64,000 bases of DNA from VRUE01 sp963764365 (lineage in GTDB: Bacteria > Actinomycetota > Thermoleophilia > Solirubrobacterales > 70-9): NCBI GenBank assembly GCA_963764365.1, contig CAVXSI010000020.1, positions 434,001 to 498,000 on the forward strand. The letters run 5' to 3'. How positions within the stretch are numbered: position 1 is the stretch's first letter; each line of letters begins with the position of its first letter. Both the position numbers and the translations under genes were made by a program. The notes under the pieces are model-generated. The model saw only the letters and a program-made list of their open reading frames with translations. It was not told the origin of the DNA and made no database searches. Below are positions 25,794 to 35,355 of this stretch, piece by piece.

Positions 25794-27236
25794 ATGAGTC
25801 GAGAGATATTCGAAAGCTACGTTCGGGACGAAAGCCGGCGGGGTCCGGCCCTGGAAGGTGCCTTCACCGGCGCCGCCGGCGGTGCTGCCTGCGGGGATCT
25901 GTCGCGGGTTTCTCTTGTGATCGACGAGGGGCGGATCGCGGCCGTGACCGTCGATGCCGAGGGGTGCGGGGCGACCCGGGCGGCCACCGCGGCGGTGGCG
26001 GAGATGGTCGACGGGGAGCCGGTCGTCGAGGCGATGCGGATCGGGACCGAGGAGGTCGACGAGGCGATCGGCGGCCTCACCCCCGCCAAGCGCCACGCCG
26101 CGCAGCTCGCCGCCGACGCGCTGCACCGGGCGCTCGCGTCCGCCGCGGCGTCGAGCGAGCGGCTGGCCGAGCCGCGGCCCGGGCGGGTGCTGGTGGCGAT
26201 GTCCGGCGGCGTCGACAGCGCCGTCGCGGCGCTGCTCGAACGCGAGCGCGGGGCGGACGTGCTCGCTGTCACCCTGAAGCTCTGGGCCGACCCCGAGACC
26301 GACGGGGCCAAGGCCTGCTGCTCGCCCGAGGCGGTGCTCGGCGCCCGCGCGGTCGCCCACTCGCTCGGCATCCCCCACCTGACGCTCGACCTCGAGGAGG
26401 AGTTCCGCCGTCGCGTGGTCGGCGCCTTCCTCGACGGCTACGGGGCCGGCGCCACGCCCAATCCCTGCATCGTCTGCAACGGCGAGGTGCGGATCGCCGC
26501 GATGATCGACCTCGCCGAGCGGCTCGGCGCCGAGCGCCTGGTCACCGGCCACTACGCGCGGATCGTCGAGGACCGCGACGGCCCGCTGCTCGCCGCCGCT
26601 GAGGACCGGGCGAAGGACCAGAGCTACATGCTGGCGGCGCTGCCGCCGCCGCTGCTCGACCGGCTGCGCTTCCCGCTGACCGAGCTGAGCAAGCCGCAGG
26701 TCCGCGAGATCGCCGCTCGCCACGGGCTCTCGGTCGCCCGTAAGCCGGAGAGCCAGGACCTCTGCTTCCTCGCCGGCCAGGGCAAGGCGAAGTTCCTGCG
26801 CCGGCACGGCGGCCTGCGCGAGCGCGACGGCGCCGTCCTCGACCGCTCCGGCCGGTCGATCGGCCGCCACCGCGGCCATCACAACTTCACCGTCGGCCAG
26901 CGCCGCGGGATCGGCGTCTCGGCCGAGGAGCCGCTCTACGTCGTCGCCACCGACGCCGCCGCGAACACGGTCACGGTCGGCACCCGCGCCGACCTCGCGA
27001 CCCTCCGGGTGCGGATCCGCGACGCCGTCCTGCACCGCGGCGCCGACCGGGTCGACGGGGTCAGGCTGCGCTACCGCTCGACCGCGATCCCCGCTTCGGT
27101 CGCGGCAGCCGCCGCCGGGCGCCACGCGAGTTTGGAGATCGATCTGGGCGACTCGTTCGACGCCGCCGCGCCCGGCCAGGCGGCGGTCCTGCTCAGCGGC
27201 GAGGCGATCGTCGGCCACGGCACGATCGTCGCTTAG
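25794..27236 (+). CDS. mnmA: tRNA 2-thiouridylase MnmA with fused N-terminal NifU/IscU-like domain
   Basis: The C-terminal ~350 residues are MnmA, which makes 2-thiouridine at position 34 of tRNA-Lys/Glu/Gln: P-loop SGGVDS (137-142), catalytic Cys in TPNPC225IVC228N and the second Cys C324 in SQDLCFLAG. The C225-x-x-C228 pair is the CxxC type rather than the DxxC type of E. coli. Unusually, residues ~1-115 form an IscU/NifU-N-like domain with C33-G-D35 and EGC58G at the positions of the first two cluster ligands; the third Cys is Ala 102 (KRHAAQLAADAL where IscU has HC). A scaffold-like module covalently joined to a thiouridylase hints at direct sulfur or cluster delivery (inference). It precedes alaS by 12 bases. 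Confidence 0.9.
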   Translation: MSREIFESYVRDESRRGPALEGAFTGAAGGAACGDLSRVSLVIDEGRIAAVTVDAEGCGATRAATAAVAEMVDGEPVVEAMRIGTEEVDEAIGGLTPAKRHAAQLAADALHRALASAAASSERLAEPRPGRVLVAMSGGVDSAVAALLERERGADVLAVTLKLWADPETDGAKACCSPEAVLGARAVAHSLGIPHLTLDLEEEFRRRVVGAFLDGYGAGATPNPCIVCNGEVRIAAMIDLAERLGAERLVTGHYARIVEDRDGPLLAAAEDRAKDQSYMLAALPPPLLDRLRFPLTELSKPQVREIAARHGLSVARKPESQDLCFLAGQGKAKFLRRHGGLRERDGAVLDRSGRSIGRHRGHHNFTVGQRRGIGVSAEEPLYVVATDAAANTVTVGTRADLATLRVRIRDAVLHRGADRVDGVRLRYRSTAIPASVAAAAAGRHASLEIDLGDSFDAAAPGQAAVLLSGEAIVGHGTIVA

Positions 27237-27248
27237 GCTCTGGCGTCG

Positions 27249-29894
27249 ATGAAGGCCGCCGAGATCCGCGAGACATACCTCTCGTTCTTCGCCGAGCGCG
27301 GCCACCGGATCGTGCCCTCGGCCTCGCTCGTGCCCTCGGTCCACGATCCCTCGGTGCTGCTGACGACGGCCGGGATGCAGCCGTTCAAGCCCTACTTCCT
27401 CGGCCGCGAGCGGCCGCCGGCGCCGCGCCTCGCCGACGTGCAGAAGTGCTTCCGGACGACCGACATCGCCGAGGTCGGCTCGACCGCGCGCCACCTGACC
27501 TTCTTCGAGATGCTCGGCAACTGGAGCTTCGGCGACTACTTCAAGGCCGAGTCGATTCCCTGGGGATGGGAGCTGTCGACCGAGGGGTTCGGGATGGACC
27601 CGGAGCGGATCTGGGTGACCGTGTTCGGCGGCGACGAGGAGCTCGGCCTCGGCCCCGACGAGGAGGCGATCGGGATCTGGCGGGGCGTCGGCGTCCCCGA
27701 CGAGCGGATCGTCCGCCTCGGCCGCGAGGACAACTTCTGGCAGGCCGGGCCGAGCGGCCCCTGCGGCCCCTGCTCCGAGCTCTACCTCGACCGCGGCGAG
27801 GACTTCGGCGCCCCCGGCGAGCGGCCCGGCGACGACAGCGACCGCTTCCTCGAGTTCTGGAACCACGTCTTCATGAGCTATGACCTGAGCGAGGACGGCG
27901 GGTTGACTGAGCTGCCGACCCGCAACATCGACACCGGCATGGGGCTGGATCGGATGGCGGCGATCCTGCAGGACGTGCCCTCGGTCTTCGAGACCGACCA
28001 CGTGCGGCCGCTGATCGAGCTGGCCGAGGAGCTCTCGGGGCGCTCCTACGGCGAGGGCGGCGCGGTGACTCGGGCGATGCGGATCGTCGCCGACCACTCG
28101 CGCGGCGCCGCCTTCCTGATCGCCGACGGCGTCGTCCCTTCGAACGAGGACCGCGGCTACATCCTGCGGCGGATCATGAGGCGGGCGATCCAGCAGGGCC
28201 GCACGCTGGGGCTCGTGGCGCCCTGGCTGGGCCGCTTCGCCGAGCGCACGATCGGGCTGATGGGCGAGGCCTACCCCGAGCTGGAGGCCGAGCGGGAGGC
28301 GATCGCCCGTTGGGTCGGCGACGAGGAGGAGAGCTTCGGCCGCACCCTGGAGCGCGGCATCGAGCTGGTCGAGGACCTGATCGAGGCAGCGGCGCGGGCC
28401 GAGACCTCGTGGATCGACGCCGCCGAGGCGTTCAAGCTGCACGACACCTACGGCTTCCCCTACGACCTGACCAAGGAGCTGCTCGCCGAGCGCGGGCTCG
28501 CGGTCGACGACGCCGGCTTCGAGGAGCTGATGGAGGAGCAGCGCCGGCGCGCCCGGGTCGGCGCCGCGACCGCGCACGGCTCCGAGGACACGCACAGGCG
28601 CGTGCAGGAGGCGGTCGCGCAGGCCCCCCCGACGCGCTTCGTCGGCTACGAGATGCTGCGGACCACGACCGGCGTGGCGATGGTCGAGACGGAGCTCGCG
28701 AAGGACGGCGAGGCGGAAGCGCATCGTCTGCTCGTCAAGCTGGAGGAGAGCCCCTTCTATGCCGAGGGCGGAGGGCAGGTCGCCGATTCCGGCGAGCTGC
28801 GCTGGAATGGGTCCGTCGCCAGCGTGCTCGACGTCTATCGGGTCGGAGACGATCAGATGATCAAGGTGCGGGCCGACGCCAAGGTCGAGGCGGGCACGGC
28901 TATCGAAGCGGTCGTCGACCGCGAGACGCGGCACGCGACGATGCGCAACCACACCGCGACCCATCTGCTGCACGCGGCGCTGCGCGAGCGGCTCGGCGAC
29001 CACGTCCGCCAGGCCGGCTCGGCGGTCCGCCCCGACAAGCTGCGCTTCGACTTCACCCACGGCCAGGCGCTCGGCACCGAGGACCTGGCGGCGATCGAGG
29101 AGCGGGTCAACGGGTGGATCAAGGCGAGCCACCCGGTGCGCTGGTTGGAGATGGAGCGGGCGGAGGCCGAGAAGCTCGGCGCGATGGCGCTGTTCGGCGA
29201 GAAATACGGCGACTGGGTGCGGGTGGTCGAGGTCGAGGATGTCTCGCGCGAGCTCTGCGGCGGCACCCACGTCGCCAACACCGCCGAGATCGGGATCTTC
29301 AAAATCTCCTCGGAGGGTTCGAGCGCCGCCAACGTGCGTAGGGTCGAGGCGCTGACCGGCCCGGCGGCGATCGACTGGTACCGCGAGCGCGAGCGGCAGC
29401 TGCAGGAGGTCGGCGAGATGCTCGGCTCGCCGCAGGACCCGCTCTCCGGCGCGCGGCGCGCGGCGGAGCGGCTGCGCGAGGCGGGGGAGGGCGCGAAGCA
29501 GGCGGAGAAACAGCTGTTGGCCGACCAGGCCGAGCGGCTGGTCGGCGAGGCCGGAGACGCCGGTGGGGTCATGGTGGTCGTCGACAAGCTCCCGATCGCC
29601 GATCAGAGGGCGCTGCTCGACCTCGCCAACCGGGTGCGGTCGAAGCTCGGCGGCGAGTCGGCGATCGCCCTCGGCGGTGCCGAGGGCGGCAAGGTGGCCC
29701 TCGTGGCGCTGGTCTCCGACGGCGCCGTCGCCGCCGGCGTCTCGGCCGCGGCGGTGGTCCGCGAGGCGGCGCCGATCATCGGGGGCGGCGGTGGCGGGCG
29801 TGAGGACATGGCCCAGGCCGGCGGCAAGGACGCCGGGAAGCTCGACGAGGCTCTCGACGCCGCGCGGCGGGCGATCGAGGAGGCGCTCTCCTAG
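27249..29894 (+). CDS. alaS: Alanyl-tRNA synthetase
   Basis: 881 aa, the normal full length. The class II core (residues ~1-240; motif 2 near QKCFRTTDIAEVG) is followed by the tRNA-recognition region, the editing domain with zinc ligands HTATHLLH and CGGTHVANT, and the C-terminal DHHA1/C-Ala domain ending GGGGGGREDMAQAGGKD. It charges tRNA-Ala and clears mischarged Ser and Gly. A TAGGCT hexamer nine bases before the ATG overlaps the mnmA stop codon. Confidence 0.96.
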   Translation: MKAAEIRETYLSFFAERGHRIVPSASLVPSVHDPSVLLTTAGMQPFKPYFLGRERPPAPRLADVQKCFRTTDIAEVGSTARHLTFFEMLGNWSFGDYFKAESIPWGWELSTEGFGMDPERIWVTVFGGDEELGLGPDEEAIGIWRGVGVPDERIVRLGREDNFWQAGPSGPCGPCSELYLDRGEDFGAPGERPGDDSDRFLEFWNHVFMSYDLSEDGGLTELPTRNIDTGMGLDRMAAILQDVPSVFETDHVRPLIELAEELSGRSYGEGGAVTRAMRIVADHSRGAAFLIADGVVPSNEDRGYILRRIMRRAIQQGRTLGLVAPWLGRFAERTIGLMGEAYPELEAEREAIARWVGDEEESFGRTLERGIELVEDLIEAAARAETSWIDAAEAFKLHDTYGFPYDLTKELLAERGLAVDDAGFEELMEEQRRRARVGAATAHGSEDTHRRVQEAVAQAPPTRFVGYEMLRTTTGVAMVETELAKDGEAEAHRLLVKLEESPFYAEGGGQVADSGELRWNGSVASVLDVYRVGDDQMIKVRADAKVEAGTAIEAVVDRETRHATMRNHTATHLLHAALRERLGDHVRQAGSAVRPDKLRFDFTHGQALGTEDLAAIEERVNGWIKASHPVRWLEMERAEAEKLGAMALFGEKYGDWVRVVEVEDVSRELCGGTHVANTAEIGIFKISSEGSSAANVRRVEALTGPAAIDWYRERERQLQEVGEMLGSPQDPLSGARRAAERLREAGEGAKQAEKQLLADQAERLVGEAGDAGGVMVVVDKLPIADQRALLDLANRVRSKLGGESAIALGGAEGGKVALVALVSDGAVAAGVSAAAVVREAAPIIGGGGGGREDMAQAGGKDAGKLDEALDAARRAIEEALS

Positions 29895-30301
29895 TGCGCG
29901 TCCTCGCCCTCGACTACGGCACCGCCCGGATCGGTTGCGCGATCTCCGACCCCAGCGGCACCCTCTCGACGCCGCTGCCGGTGATCGAGCCGCCGGTGCC
30001 CAGCGCCGTCGCCGACCTGGTCGCCGAGCACGGGGTCGAGCGCGTCCTCGTCGGCCTGCCGCTGCACCTGAGCGGCGAGGAGGGCTCCCAGGCGGCGCTC
30101 ACCCGTGGCTTCTGCGCCGAACTCGAAGCGCTGCTCGACGTCCCGGTCGAGACCTACGACGAGCGGCTGACGACGCGGATGGCCGAGGCGAGCAAGCGCG
30201 AAGGGGCGGCGGCCGCTCCCGACTCGCTCGCCGCCGCGCACCTGCTGCAGGCCTACCTCGCGGGCCAGGCGGCGATCGAAGGCAGCGACGACGTTGACTA
30301 A
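29894..30301 (+). CDS. ruvX: Holliday junction resolvase-like protein YqgF/RuvX
   Basis: 135 aa RNase H-fold nuclease implicated in 16S rRNA 5' processing and ribosome maturation (known for YqgF). Motifs: LALDYGTARIGCAISDP at the N terminus (first catalytic Asp), LVGLPLHLSGEEGSQ and YDERLTTRMAE, with the Glu of the metal site. The GTG start shares one base with the alaS stop codon. It overlaps the mltG start by eight bases, so the genes are coupled. Confidence 0.92.
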   Translation: MRVLALDYGTARIGCAISDPSGTLSTPLPVIEPPVPSAVADLVAEHGVERVLVGLPLHLSGEEGSQAALTRGFCAELEALLDVPVETYDERLTTRMAEASKREGAAAAPDSLAAAHLLQAYLAGQAAIEGSDDVD

Positions 30302-31110
30302 GAGTCCGCGCTACCGGCGGCGCCGCGTCGCCGCCGGGGCTGTCGCGCTGGTCGCGCTCGCGGGCCTGGCGGTCGTCGCCGCGGCGGCCTACCGCCACTT
30401 CCACCACAGCACGCCGCCGCCGCAAGAACTGAAGACGGTGACGGTGACGATCCCCGAGGGCTACGACCGCGCCCAGACGGCCGCGCTGGCGAAGGAAGCC
30501 GGCCTGCGCGGCAGCTACCTGAAGGCGAGCGCGGGGCGCGAGGGCTTTCTCTTCCCGGACACCTTCGAACTGGACAAGCACGCGCCGGCGGCCGACCTGG
30601 TCCAGCTTCAGCTCGAAGGACTTCAGGCGCCGGGTCAGGGGCGTGGACATGAGCTACGCCCGCTCGAAGAACCTGACCACCCGCGACGTGGTCACGATCG
30701 CCTCGATGATCGAGCACGAGGCGGCGTTGGAAGGCCAGCGCAAGCTGGTCGCCGCGGTGATCTACAACCGCCTGCACGACGGGATCGCACTGGGGATCGA
30801 CGCGACGACGCGCTTCGCCACCGGCAACTACGACCGGCCGCTGACCGAATCCGAACTGGCGAGCGAATCCCCCTACAACACCCGCAACCACGTCGGCCTG
30901 CCGCCGGGGCCGATCGACAGCCCCGGCCTCGCCTCGATCGAAGCGGCGGCGCACCCGGCCAGGGTCGGCTACCTGTACTACGTGACCGAACCGGGGGCCT
31001 GCGGCAAGCTCGCCTTCGCGACCACCGCGGCCGAATTCGAAGCCGACGCCGCCCGCTACGACGAAGCGCGAGAAGCGGCCGGCGGCAACTCGCCCACCTG
31101 CGAAGGATGA
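30294..31110 (+). CDS. mltG: Endolytic murein transglycosylase MltG (one frameshift)
   Basis: Membrane-anchored enzyme that cuts nascent glycan strands. The first frame gives a basic N terminus, a membrane helix (AVALVALAGLAVVAAAAY) and the LysM-like part through ADLVQLQL. The reading then moves one base forward near 30612-30620 to continue KDFRRRVRGVDMSYARSKNL and IASMIEHEAAL (catalytic Glu), ending NSPTCEG. No slippery heptamer is apparent at the junction, so a base-call error is more likely than programmed shifting. The protein would be ~271 aa, shorter than typical because the LysM insertion is small. Its stop codon overlaps the aroE start (ATGA). Confidence 0.8.
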
Positions 31111-31946
31111 GCGGCGGCCCGACCAAGCGCCTCGCCGTGCTCGGCCACCCGGTGGCCCATTCGCGCTCGCCGGCGATGCAGAACGCGGCCCTGGAGGAGC
31201 TGGCGAAGCAGGGGCTGGAGGGCGAGTGGAGCTACGAGGCGATCGACGTCGCGCCGGAGGAGTTGGAGCGCCGTGTGCGAGCGATGCCCGGGGAGGGCTT
31301 CGTCGGCGCCAACGTGACGGTGCCGCACAAGGAGGCGGCGCTGGATTTGGCCGACGATCCGAAGCGGATGGCGGTGGCGATTGGCGCCGCTAACACCCTC
31401 AGCTTCGGCGATGATCGGATTACAGCTGAGAACACCGACGCGCCTGGTTTGATCGCAGCGCTCAAAGCCGTGCCGGTCGCCCCGGCCGGCGTGCGGGCGC
31501 TCGTCCTCGGGGCGGGAGGTGCCGCCAGGGCCGCAATCTGGGCGCTGGCGCAAGCCGGCGCGGTCGTCTACGTGTGGAACCGGACTGCCTCGCGCGCAGC
31601 AGCAGCCTTCGACGAGCTCGCGCAGTACATCGAGTTGGGCGGAGCTCCGGTCGAGTCGCCGCGGCAAGAGGATTACGGGATCGTCGTCAACACCACCTCG
31701 GTCGGACTTCATGGTGAGGAGCCGTTCGAGCACTTGCCGCTCGATCGCCGGGGATTTCGAGGCCAGGTGGTTGTCGACATGGTCTACGGCGACCGACCCA
31801 CCGCGCTGCTGGAGGTGGCGAAGGCGGGTGGCGCAACCACCGTAGACGGCATCGAGATCCTCGTCCAGCAGGGTGCCCGCTCGCTCGAAATCTGGACCGG
31901 CGTCCCGGCCCCTGTCGACGCCATGCGCGCCGCGGCTCAGCGATGA
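31107..31946 (+). CDS. aroE: Shikimate dehydrogenase
   Basis: 279 aa, NADP-dependent reduction of 3-dehydroshikimate. Substrate-binding SRSPAMQNAAL, catalytic K in NVTVPHKEAALD, N-x-D in NTLSFGDDRITAENTDAPG, the glycine-rich GAGGAARAA loop and the NRT NADP discriminator (VWNRTASRA). The second half uses noticeably more A/T-ending codons than its neighbours. It overlaps mltG by four bases. Confidence 0.95.
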   Translation: MSGGPTKRLAVLGHPVAHSRSPAMQNAALEELAKQGLEGEWSYEAIDVAPEELERRVRAMPGEGFVGANVTVPHKEAALDLADDPKRMAVAIGAANTLSFGDDRITAENTDAPGLIAALKAVPVAPAGVRALVLGAGGAARAAIWALAQAGAVVYVWNRTASRAAAAFDELAQYIELGGAPVESPRQEDYGIVVNTTSVGLHGEEPFEHLPLDRRGFRGQVVVDMVYGDRPTALLEVAKAGGATTVDGIEILVQQGARSLEIWTGVPAPVDAMRAAAQR

Positions 31947-31959
31947 CGCCGATTCGTAC

Positions 31960-31985
31960 TTTTACCGTGCTCCAGCACGGTAAAA
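31960..31985. promoter_or_regulatory. 26-bp perfect palindrome upstream of aroC
   Basis: TTTTACCGTGCT (31960-31971) and AGCACGGTAAAA (31974-31985) are exact inverse copies separated by CC. It sits between aroE and aroC. A TATAGC -10-like box (32004-32009) lies nine bases before the aroC ATG, and the palindrome covers the -35 position, as an operator would. Neither side has the U-tract of a terminator on its own. The cognate regulator is unknown. Confidence 0.55.
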
Positions 31986-32018
31986 CTCCACGACGGCGTC
32001 GGCTATAGCCTTGCGCGC

Positions 32019-33192
32019 ATGAGCACGCGCTTCAGGTTCACCACCGCGGGAGAGTCGCACGGGCCTGGGCTGGTCGCGATCGTCGAGGGGATGCCGGCCG
32101 GGCTGGAGCTCGACCGCGAGGCGCTCGACCGCGACATGGCGCGCCGCCAACTCGGCCACGGCCGCGGCGGGCGGATGAAGATCGAGACCGACACGGTCGA
32201 GGTCCGCTCCGGAGTGCGCCACGGCCTCACCCTGGGCAGCCCGATCGCGGTCCTGGTCGCCAACCGCGACTACGCCAACTGGGAGGAGCGGATGAACCCC
32301 TGGCCGGTCGAGGGGTTCGAGCCCGACGCGGTCCACCTGCCGCGCCCCGGCCACGCCGACCTGGTTGGCGCCCAGAAGTACGGCCACGACGACATCCGCA
32401 ACGTGCTGGAGCGGGCCAGCGCCCGCGAGACCGCCGCCCGGGTCGCGCGCCGGCTCGATCGCCCGCGGCCTGCTGAGCGCGCTCGGCGTCAGCGTCCACA
32501 GCCACGTGATCCAGATCGCCTCGGTGAAGGCGCCGGAGCGACCGGACCTGGCGCCGCAGGACTTCGAGGGCGTCGACGAGGATCCCGTGCGCTGCCTCGA
32601 CCCGGCGGCGAGCGCGGCGATGGTCGCGGAGATCGACCGCCTGCGCAAGGCGAACGAGAGCCTCGGCGGCAGCTTCGAGGTGCGCGCCTTCGGCCTCGTC
32701 CCCGGGATCGGCTCGCACATCTCCTGGGAAGAGCGGCTTGACGGGCAGCTGGCCGGCGCCGTCGCCTCGATCCAGTCGGTCAAGGGGGTGGCGATCGGCG
32801 AGGCCTGGGAGGTCGCCGGCCGCCCCGGCTCGGAGGCACACGACGAGATCTTCTGGTCGGAGGAGCGCGGCTACCACCGCGAGAGCAACCACGCCGGCGG
32901 CCTCGAGGGCGGGATGACCAACGGCCTGCCGCTCTCGGTGCGGGCGGCGATCAAGCCGATCTCGACCCTGACCAAGCCGCTGCGCTCGGTCGACACCGAG
33001 ACCAAGCAGGCGGCCCAGGCGCTGCGCGAGCGCACCGATTCGACCGTGGTCCCGGCCGCCGCGGTCGTCGCCGAGGCGATGGTCTGCCTGACCCTGGCGC
33101 GCTGCTACCGCGAAAAGTTCGGCGGCGACCACATCGACGACATGCTCGCCGCGGTGGAGGCCTACAAGCGCCGCATCGACTGGCGGGGTTAG
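32019..33192 (+). CDS. aroC: Chorismate synthase (one frameshift)
   Basis: FMNH2-dependent anti-1,4-elimination of EPSP to chorismate. Frame one gives FTTAGESHGPGLVAIVEGMP, RRQLGHGRGGRMKIETDTVE and ERASARETAARVA. Near 32448 the reading must move one base forward to continue GSIARGLLSALGVSVHSHVI and the rest of the family, including ESNHAGGLEGGMTNG and RTDSTVVPAAAVVAEAM. The product is ~390 aa, as usual. The break falls in a GC-alternating stretch (GTCGCGCGCCGG) and looks like a sequencing indel. No ribosome-binding site is seen; the promoter box suggests a leaderless start. Confidence 0.88.
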
Positions 33193-33300
33193 TGGCCCTC
33201 CTCGCGCCCTTCGCTGTCAAAGGCAGTCCCGGGCGCCACCATACTGCGTCCTTCTCTGACGACCCCTGGATCTCGCCATTGCCTGGCGAATGTCACGAGA

Positions 33301-34836
33301 ATGACCACTAACCCCGCGATTGTCTTCATTGGGTTTATGGGGGCCGGGAAGTCGACGGCGATTGAGGCGCTTGATTCGATCGTCGACAGGACTGAGGACA
33401 TTGACGTTTGGATTGAACGCCGCGTTGGCATGAGCGTGCTCGATTTCTTCGAGGCGAAGAATGAGAGTGGCTTTCGAGAGGTAGAGGAGGAGGTCGTCTG
33501 CGAGTTGCTCGCGGATGCCAATGGAGCGGCGGTCGCGCTTGGCGGTGGTTCGGTTCTCTCTGAGCGTGTACGCGCGGCTCTGGAGGATCACATCGTGGTT
33601 TGGCTCGACGTCGACAAAGAGACTGCCTGGGGGCGGGTAAAAGGGAGTGATGACCGGCCACTGGCTCGAGAACGTGGCCGGTTTGATGAGCTGTTCGAGG
33701 ACCGACGCCCGTTCTACAACGATCTTGCCGATGCGATCTTGCCGATCGGCGATCCACAGATGGTCGTGCGTTCGCTTCAGTCGATCCAGGCCCTGAGAAT
33801 GCTCCCCAACGGCACGAGGCTGCTCTGGGCCGCGAGCGCCTCCGGCGAGTACCCGGTCTTCGTCGGCCCCGGATTGCTGGACGCGGACTGGTGGCCGCTG
33901 GAGGGTAGGCGCTTCTGCGCCAGTGACGGTGCCGTCGCGCCGCTCTACGCCGATCGCCTTGCGCCGCTCGCGGCGCGGGTCGAGGTCGAGCCCGGGGAGG
34001 GGGCGAAGACGATGAGCTCGGCCGAGGACGTGCTGCGTGAGCTGGCCCGGGCCGGGATGACGCGCGAGGACCACGTCGTCGCGCTCGGCGGCGGCGTCGT
34101 CGGCGACCTCGCCGGCTTCTGCGCCCACGTCTACCAGCGCGGCGTCCCCGTCGTTCAGGTGCCGACCACGCTGGTCGCCCAGGTCGACTCCGCCTACGGC
34201 GGCAAGACCGGTGTCGACCTGCCCGAGGGCAAGAACTACGCCGGCGCCTACCACCTGCCGGCCGCCGTGATCGCCGACACGTCGACGCTCGCCAGCCTGC
34301 CGCGCGAGGAGCTTGCCGCCGGCTTCGTCGAGGCGCTGAAGACCGGGCTGCTGGCCGGCGGGTCGCTCTGGGAGCGGGTGCGGGCGGTGGAGGCGCTCGA
34401 CCCCGCGGGCCTCGCCGACGTCGTCTTTGCCTGCGCCCGCTATAAGTGCGAGGTCGTCGCCGCGGACGAGCGCGACGCCGGCATGCGCCAGATCCTCAAC
34501 CTCGGCCACACCGTCGGCCACGCGATCGAGGCGGCGAGCGGCTACCGGCGCTACCGCCACGGCGAGGCGATCGGCCTCGGGTTGCTCGCGGCGCTGCGCC
34601 TCGCCGAGACGCCAGGGTTGCGCGACGAGGTCGAGGCGATCCTGCGCCGCCATGGGCTGCCGACGACGCTCGACCCGGCGATCGACATCGACGAGGTCCT
34701 CGACGCCCTCCAACGTGACAAGAAGCGCACGTCCGCCGGCGTCGGCTTCGTGCTGCTCTCCGAGCCTGGCACGGCTCGGACGGGTCAGATCGTTGCCCCG
34801 GATATCGTCCGCGAGGCCGTGGAGGAGCTGCAATGA
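33301..34836 (+). CDS. aroKB: Bifunctional shikimate kinase/3-dehydroquinate synthase
   Basis: 511 aa fusion. Residues 1-~160 are shikimate kinase: Walker A GFMGAGKST (11-19), a DIDVWIERR segment and a Gly-rich GGGSV. Residues ~170-511 are dehydroquinate synthase: GGGVVGDLAGFCAHVYQRG, PTTLVAQVDSAYGGKTGVD, and metal ligands in NLGHTVGHAIEA and RHGEAIGLG. Fusing steps 2 and 5 of the shikimate pathway is known in a few lineages. The kinase half has clearly more A/T-ending codons (ATT, GTT, GAT) than the synthase half, suggesting replacement of that domain by recombination. It lies between aroC and aroQ. Confidence 0.94.
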   Translation: MTTNPAIVFIGFMGAGKSTAIEALDSIVDRTEDIDVWIERRVGMSVLDFFEAKNESGFREVEEEVVCELLADANGAAVALGGGSVLSERVRAALEDHIVVWLDVDKETAWGRVKGSDDRPLARERGRFDELFEDRRPFYNDLADAILPIGDPQMVVRSLQSIQALRMLPNGTRLLWAASASGEYPVFVGPGLLDADWWPLEGRRFCASDGAVAPLYADRLAPLAARVEVEPGEGAKTMSSAEDVLRELARAGMTREDHVVALGGGVVGDLAGFCAHVYQRGVPVVQVPTTLVAQVDSAYGGKTGVDLPEGKNYAGAYHLPAAVIADTSTLASLPREELAAGFVEALKTGLLAGGSLWERVRAVEALDPAGLADVVFACARYKCEVVAADERDAGMRQILNLGHTVGHAIEAASGYRRYRHGEAIGLGLLAALRLAETPGLRDEVEAILRRHGLPTTLDPAIDIDEVLDALQRDKKRTSAGVGFVLLSEPGTARTGQIVAPDIVREAVEELQ

Positions 34837-34896
34837 GACGCCGCTGTTCCTTGCCCTCGCTATGCGCCGCAAAGGAACAGCGGAAGGGGCAGCTCG

Positions 34897-35355
34897 GTGA
34901 CCTCCGCCCACAATCGGGTCGCCGTCCTGCACGGGGTCAACTTCGATGTGCTGGAGCGGCGCGATCCGAAGGTCTACGGCGGCCTCTCGCTGAACGAGCT
35001 GGAGATGCGGATCCAGCGCGACGCCCGCGAGCTGGGCCTGGAAGCGCTGTTCTTCCAGACCAACTCCGAGGGTGAGTTCGCCGAATACCTGCACCGGGCG
35101 CCCGAGCTCGCGGACGGGATCGTGATCAACGCCGGCGCCTGGACCCACTACAGCCGGGCGATCGCCGACGCGCTCGAGCTGACCGGTCTGCCGGCGGTCG
35201 AGGTCCACCTCTCCGACGTCGAGTCGCGCCAGGACTGGCGCCGCGTCTCGGTCTTCGACGGCCTGGTCCTGGAGAAGGTCTTCGGCAAGGGCGCTGACGG
35301 CTACCGCGACGCGCTCGCCCGTCTGGCCGCCGAGCTGGACGTCTCGGCCCGATGA
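34897..35355 (+). CDS. aroQ: 3-dehydroquinate dehydratase, type II
   Basis: 152 aa class II dehydroquinase (step 3 of the shikimate pathway). Motifs: GVNFDVLERRDPKVYGG (in place of GPNLNLLGxRxPxxYG) with the catalytic Tyr, FFQTNSEGEFAEYLH, INAGAWTHYS and VEVHLSD. The GTG start is 60 bases after aroKB. With aroE, aroC and aroKB this block covers steps 2, 3, 4, 5 and 7 of chorismate synthesis; aroA and a DAHP synthase are not in the window. Confidence 0.92.
   Translation: MTSAHNRVAVLHGVNFDVLERRDPKVYGGLSLNELEMRIQRDARELGLEALFFQTNSEGEFAEYLHRAPELADGIVINAGAWTHYSRAIADALELTGLPAVEVHLSDVESRQDWRRVSVFDGLVLEKVFGKGADGYRDALARLAAELDVSAR

Noticed and set aside
25776..29270. Very long antisense open frame opposite mnmA and alaS
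   Set aside because: It mirrors two well-conserved genes on the other strand; long antisense frames are expected at this GC content and the translation shows no family motif.
31960..31985. Intrinsic terminator after aroE
   Set aside because: The stem is followed by AAAA-type sequence and not a U-tract on either strand; an operator is the better reading.
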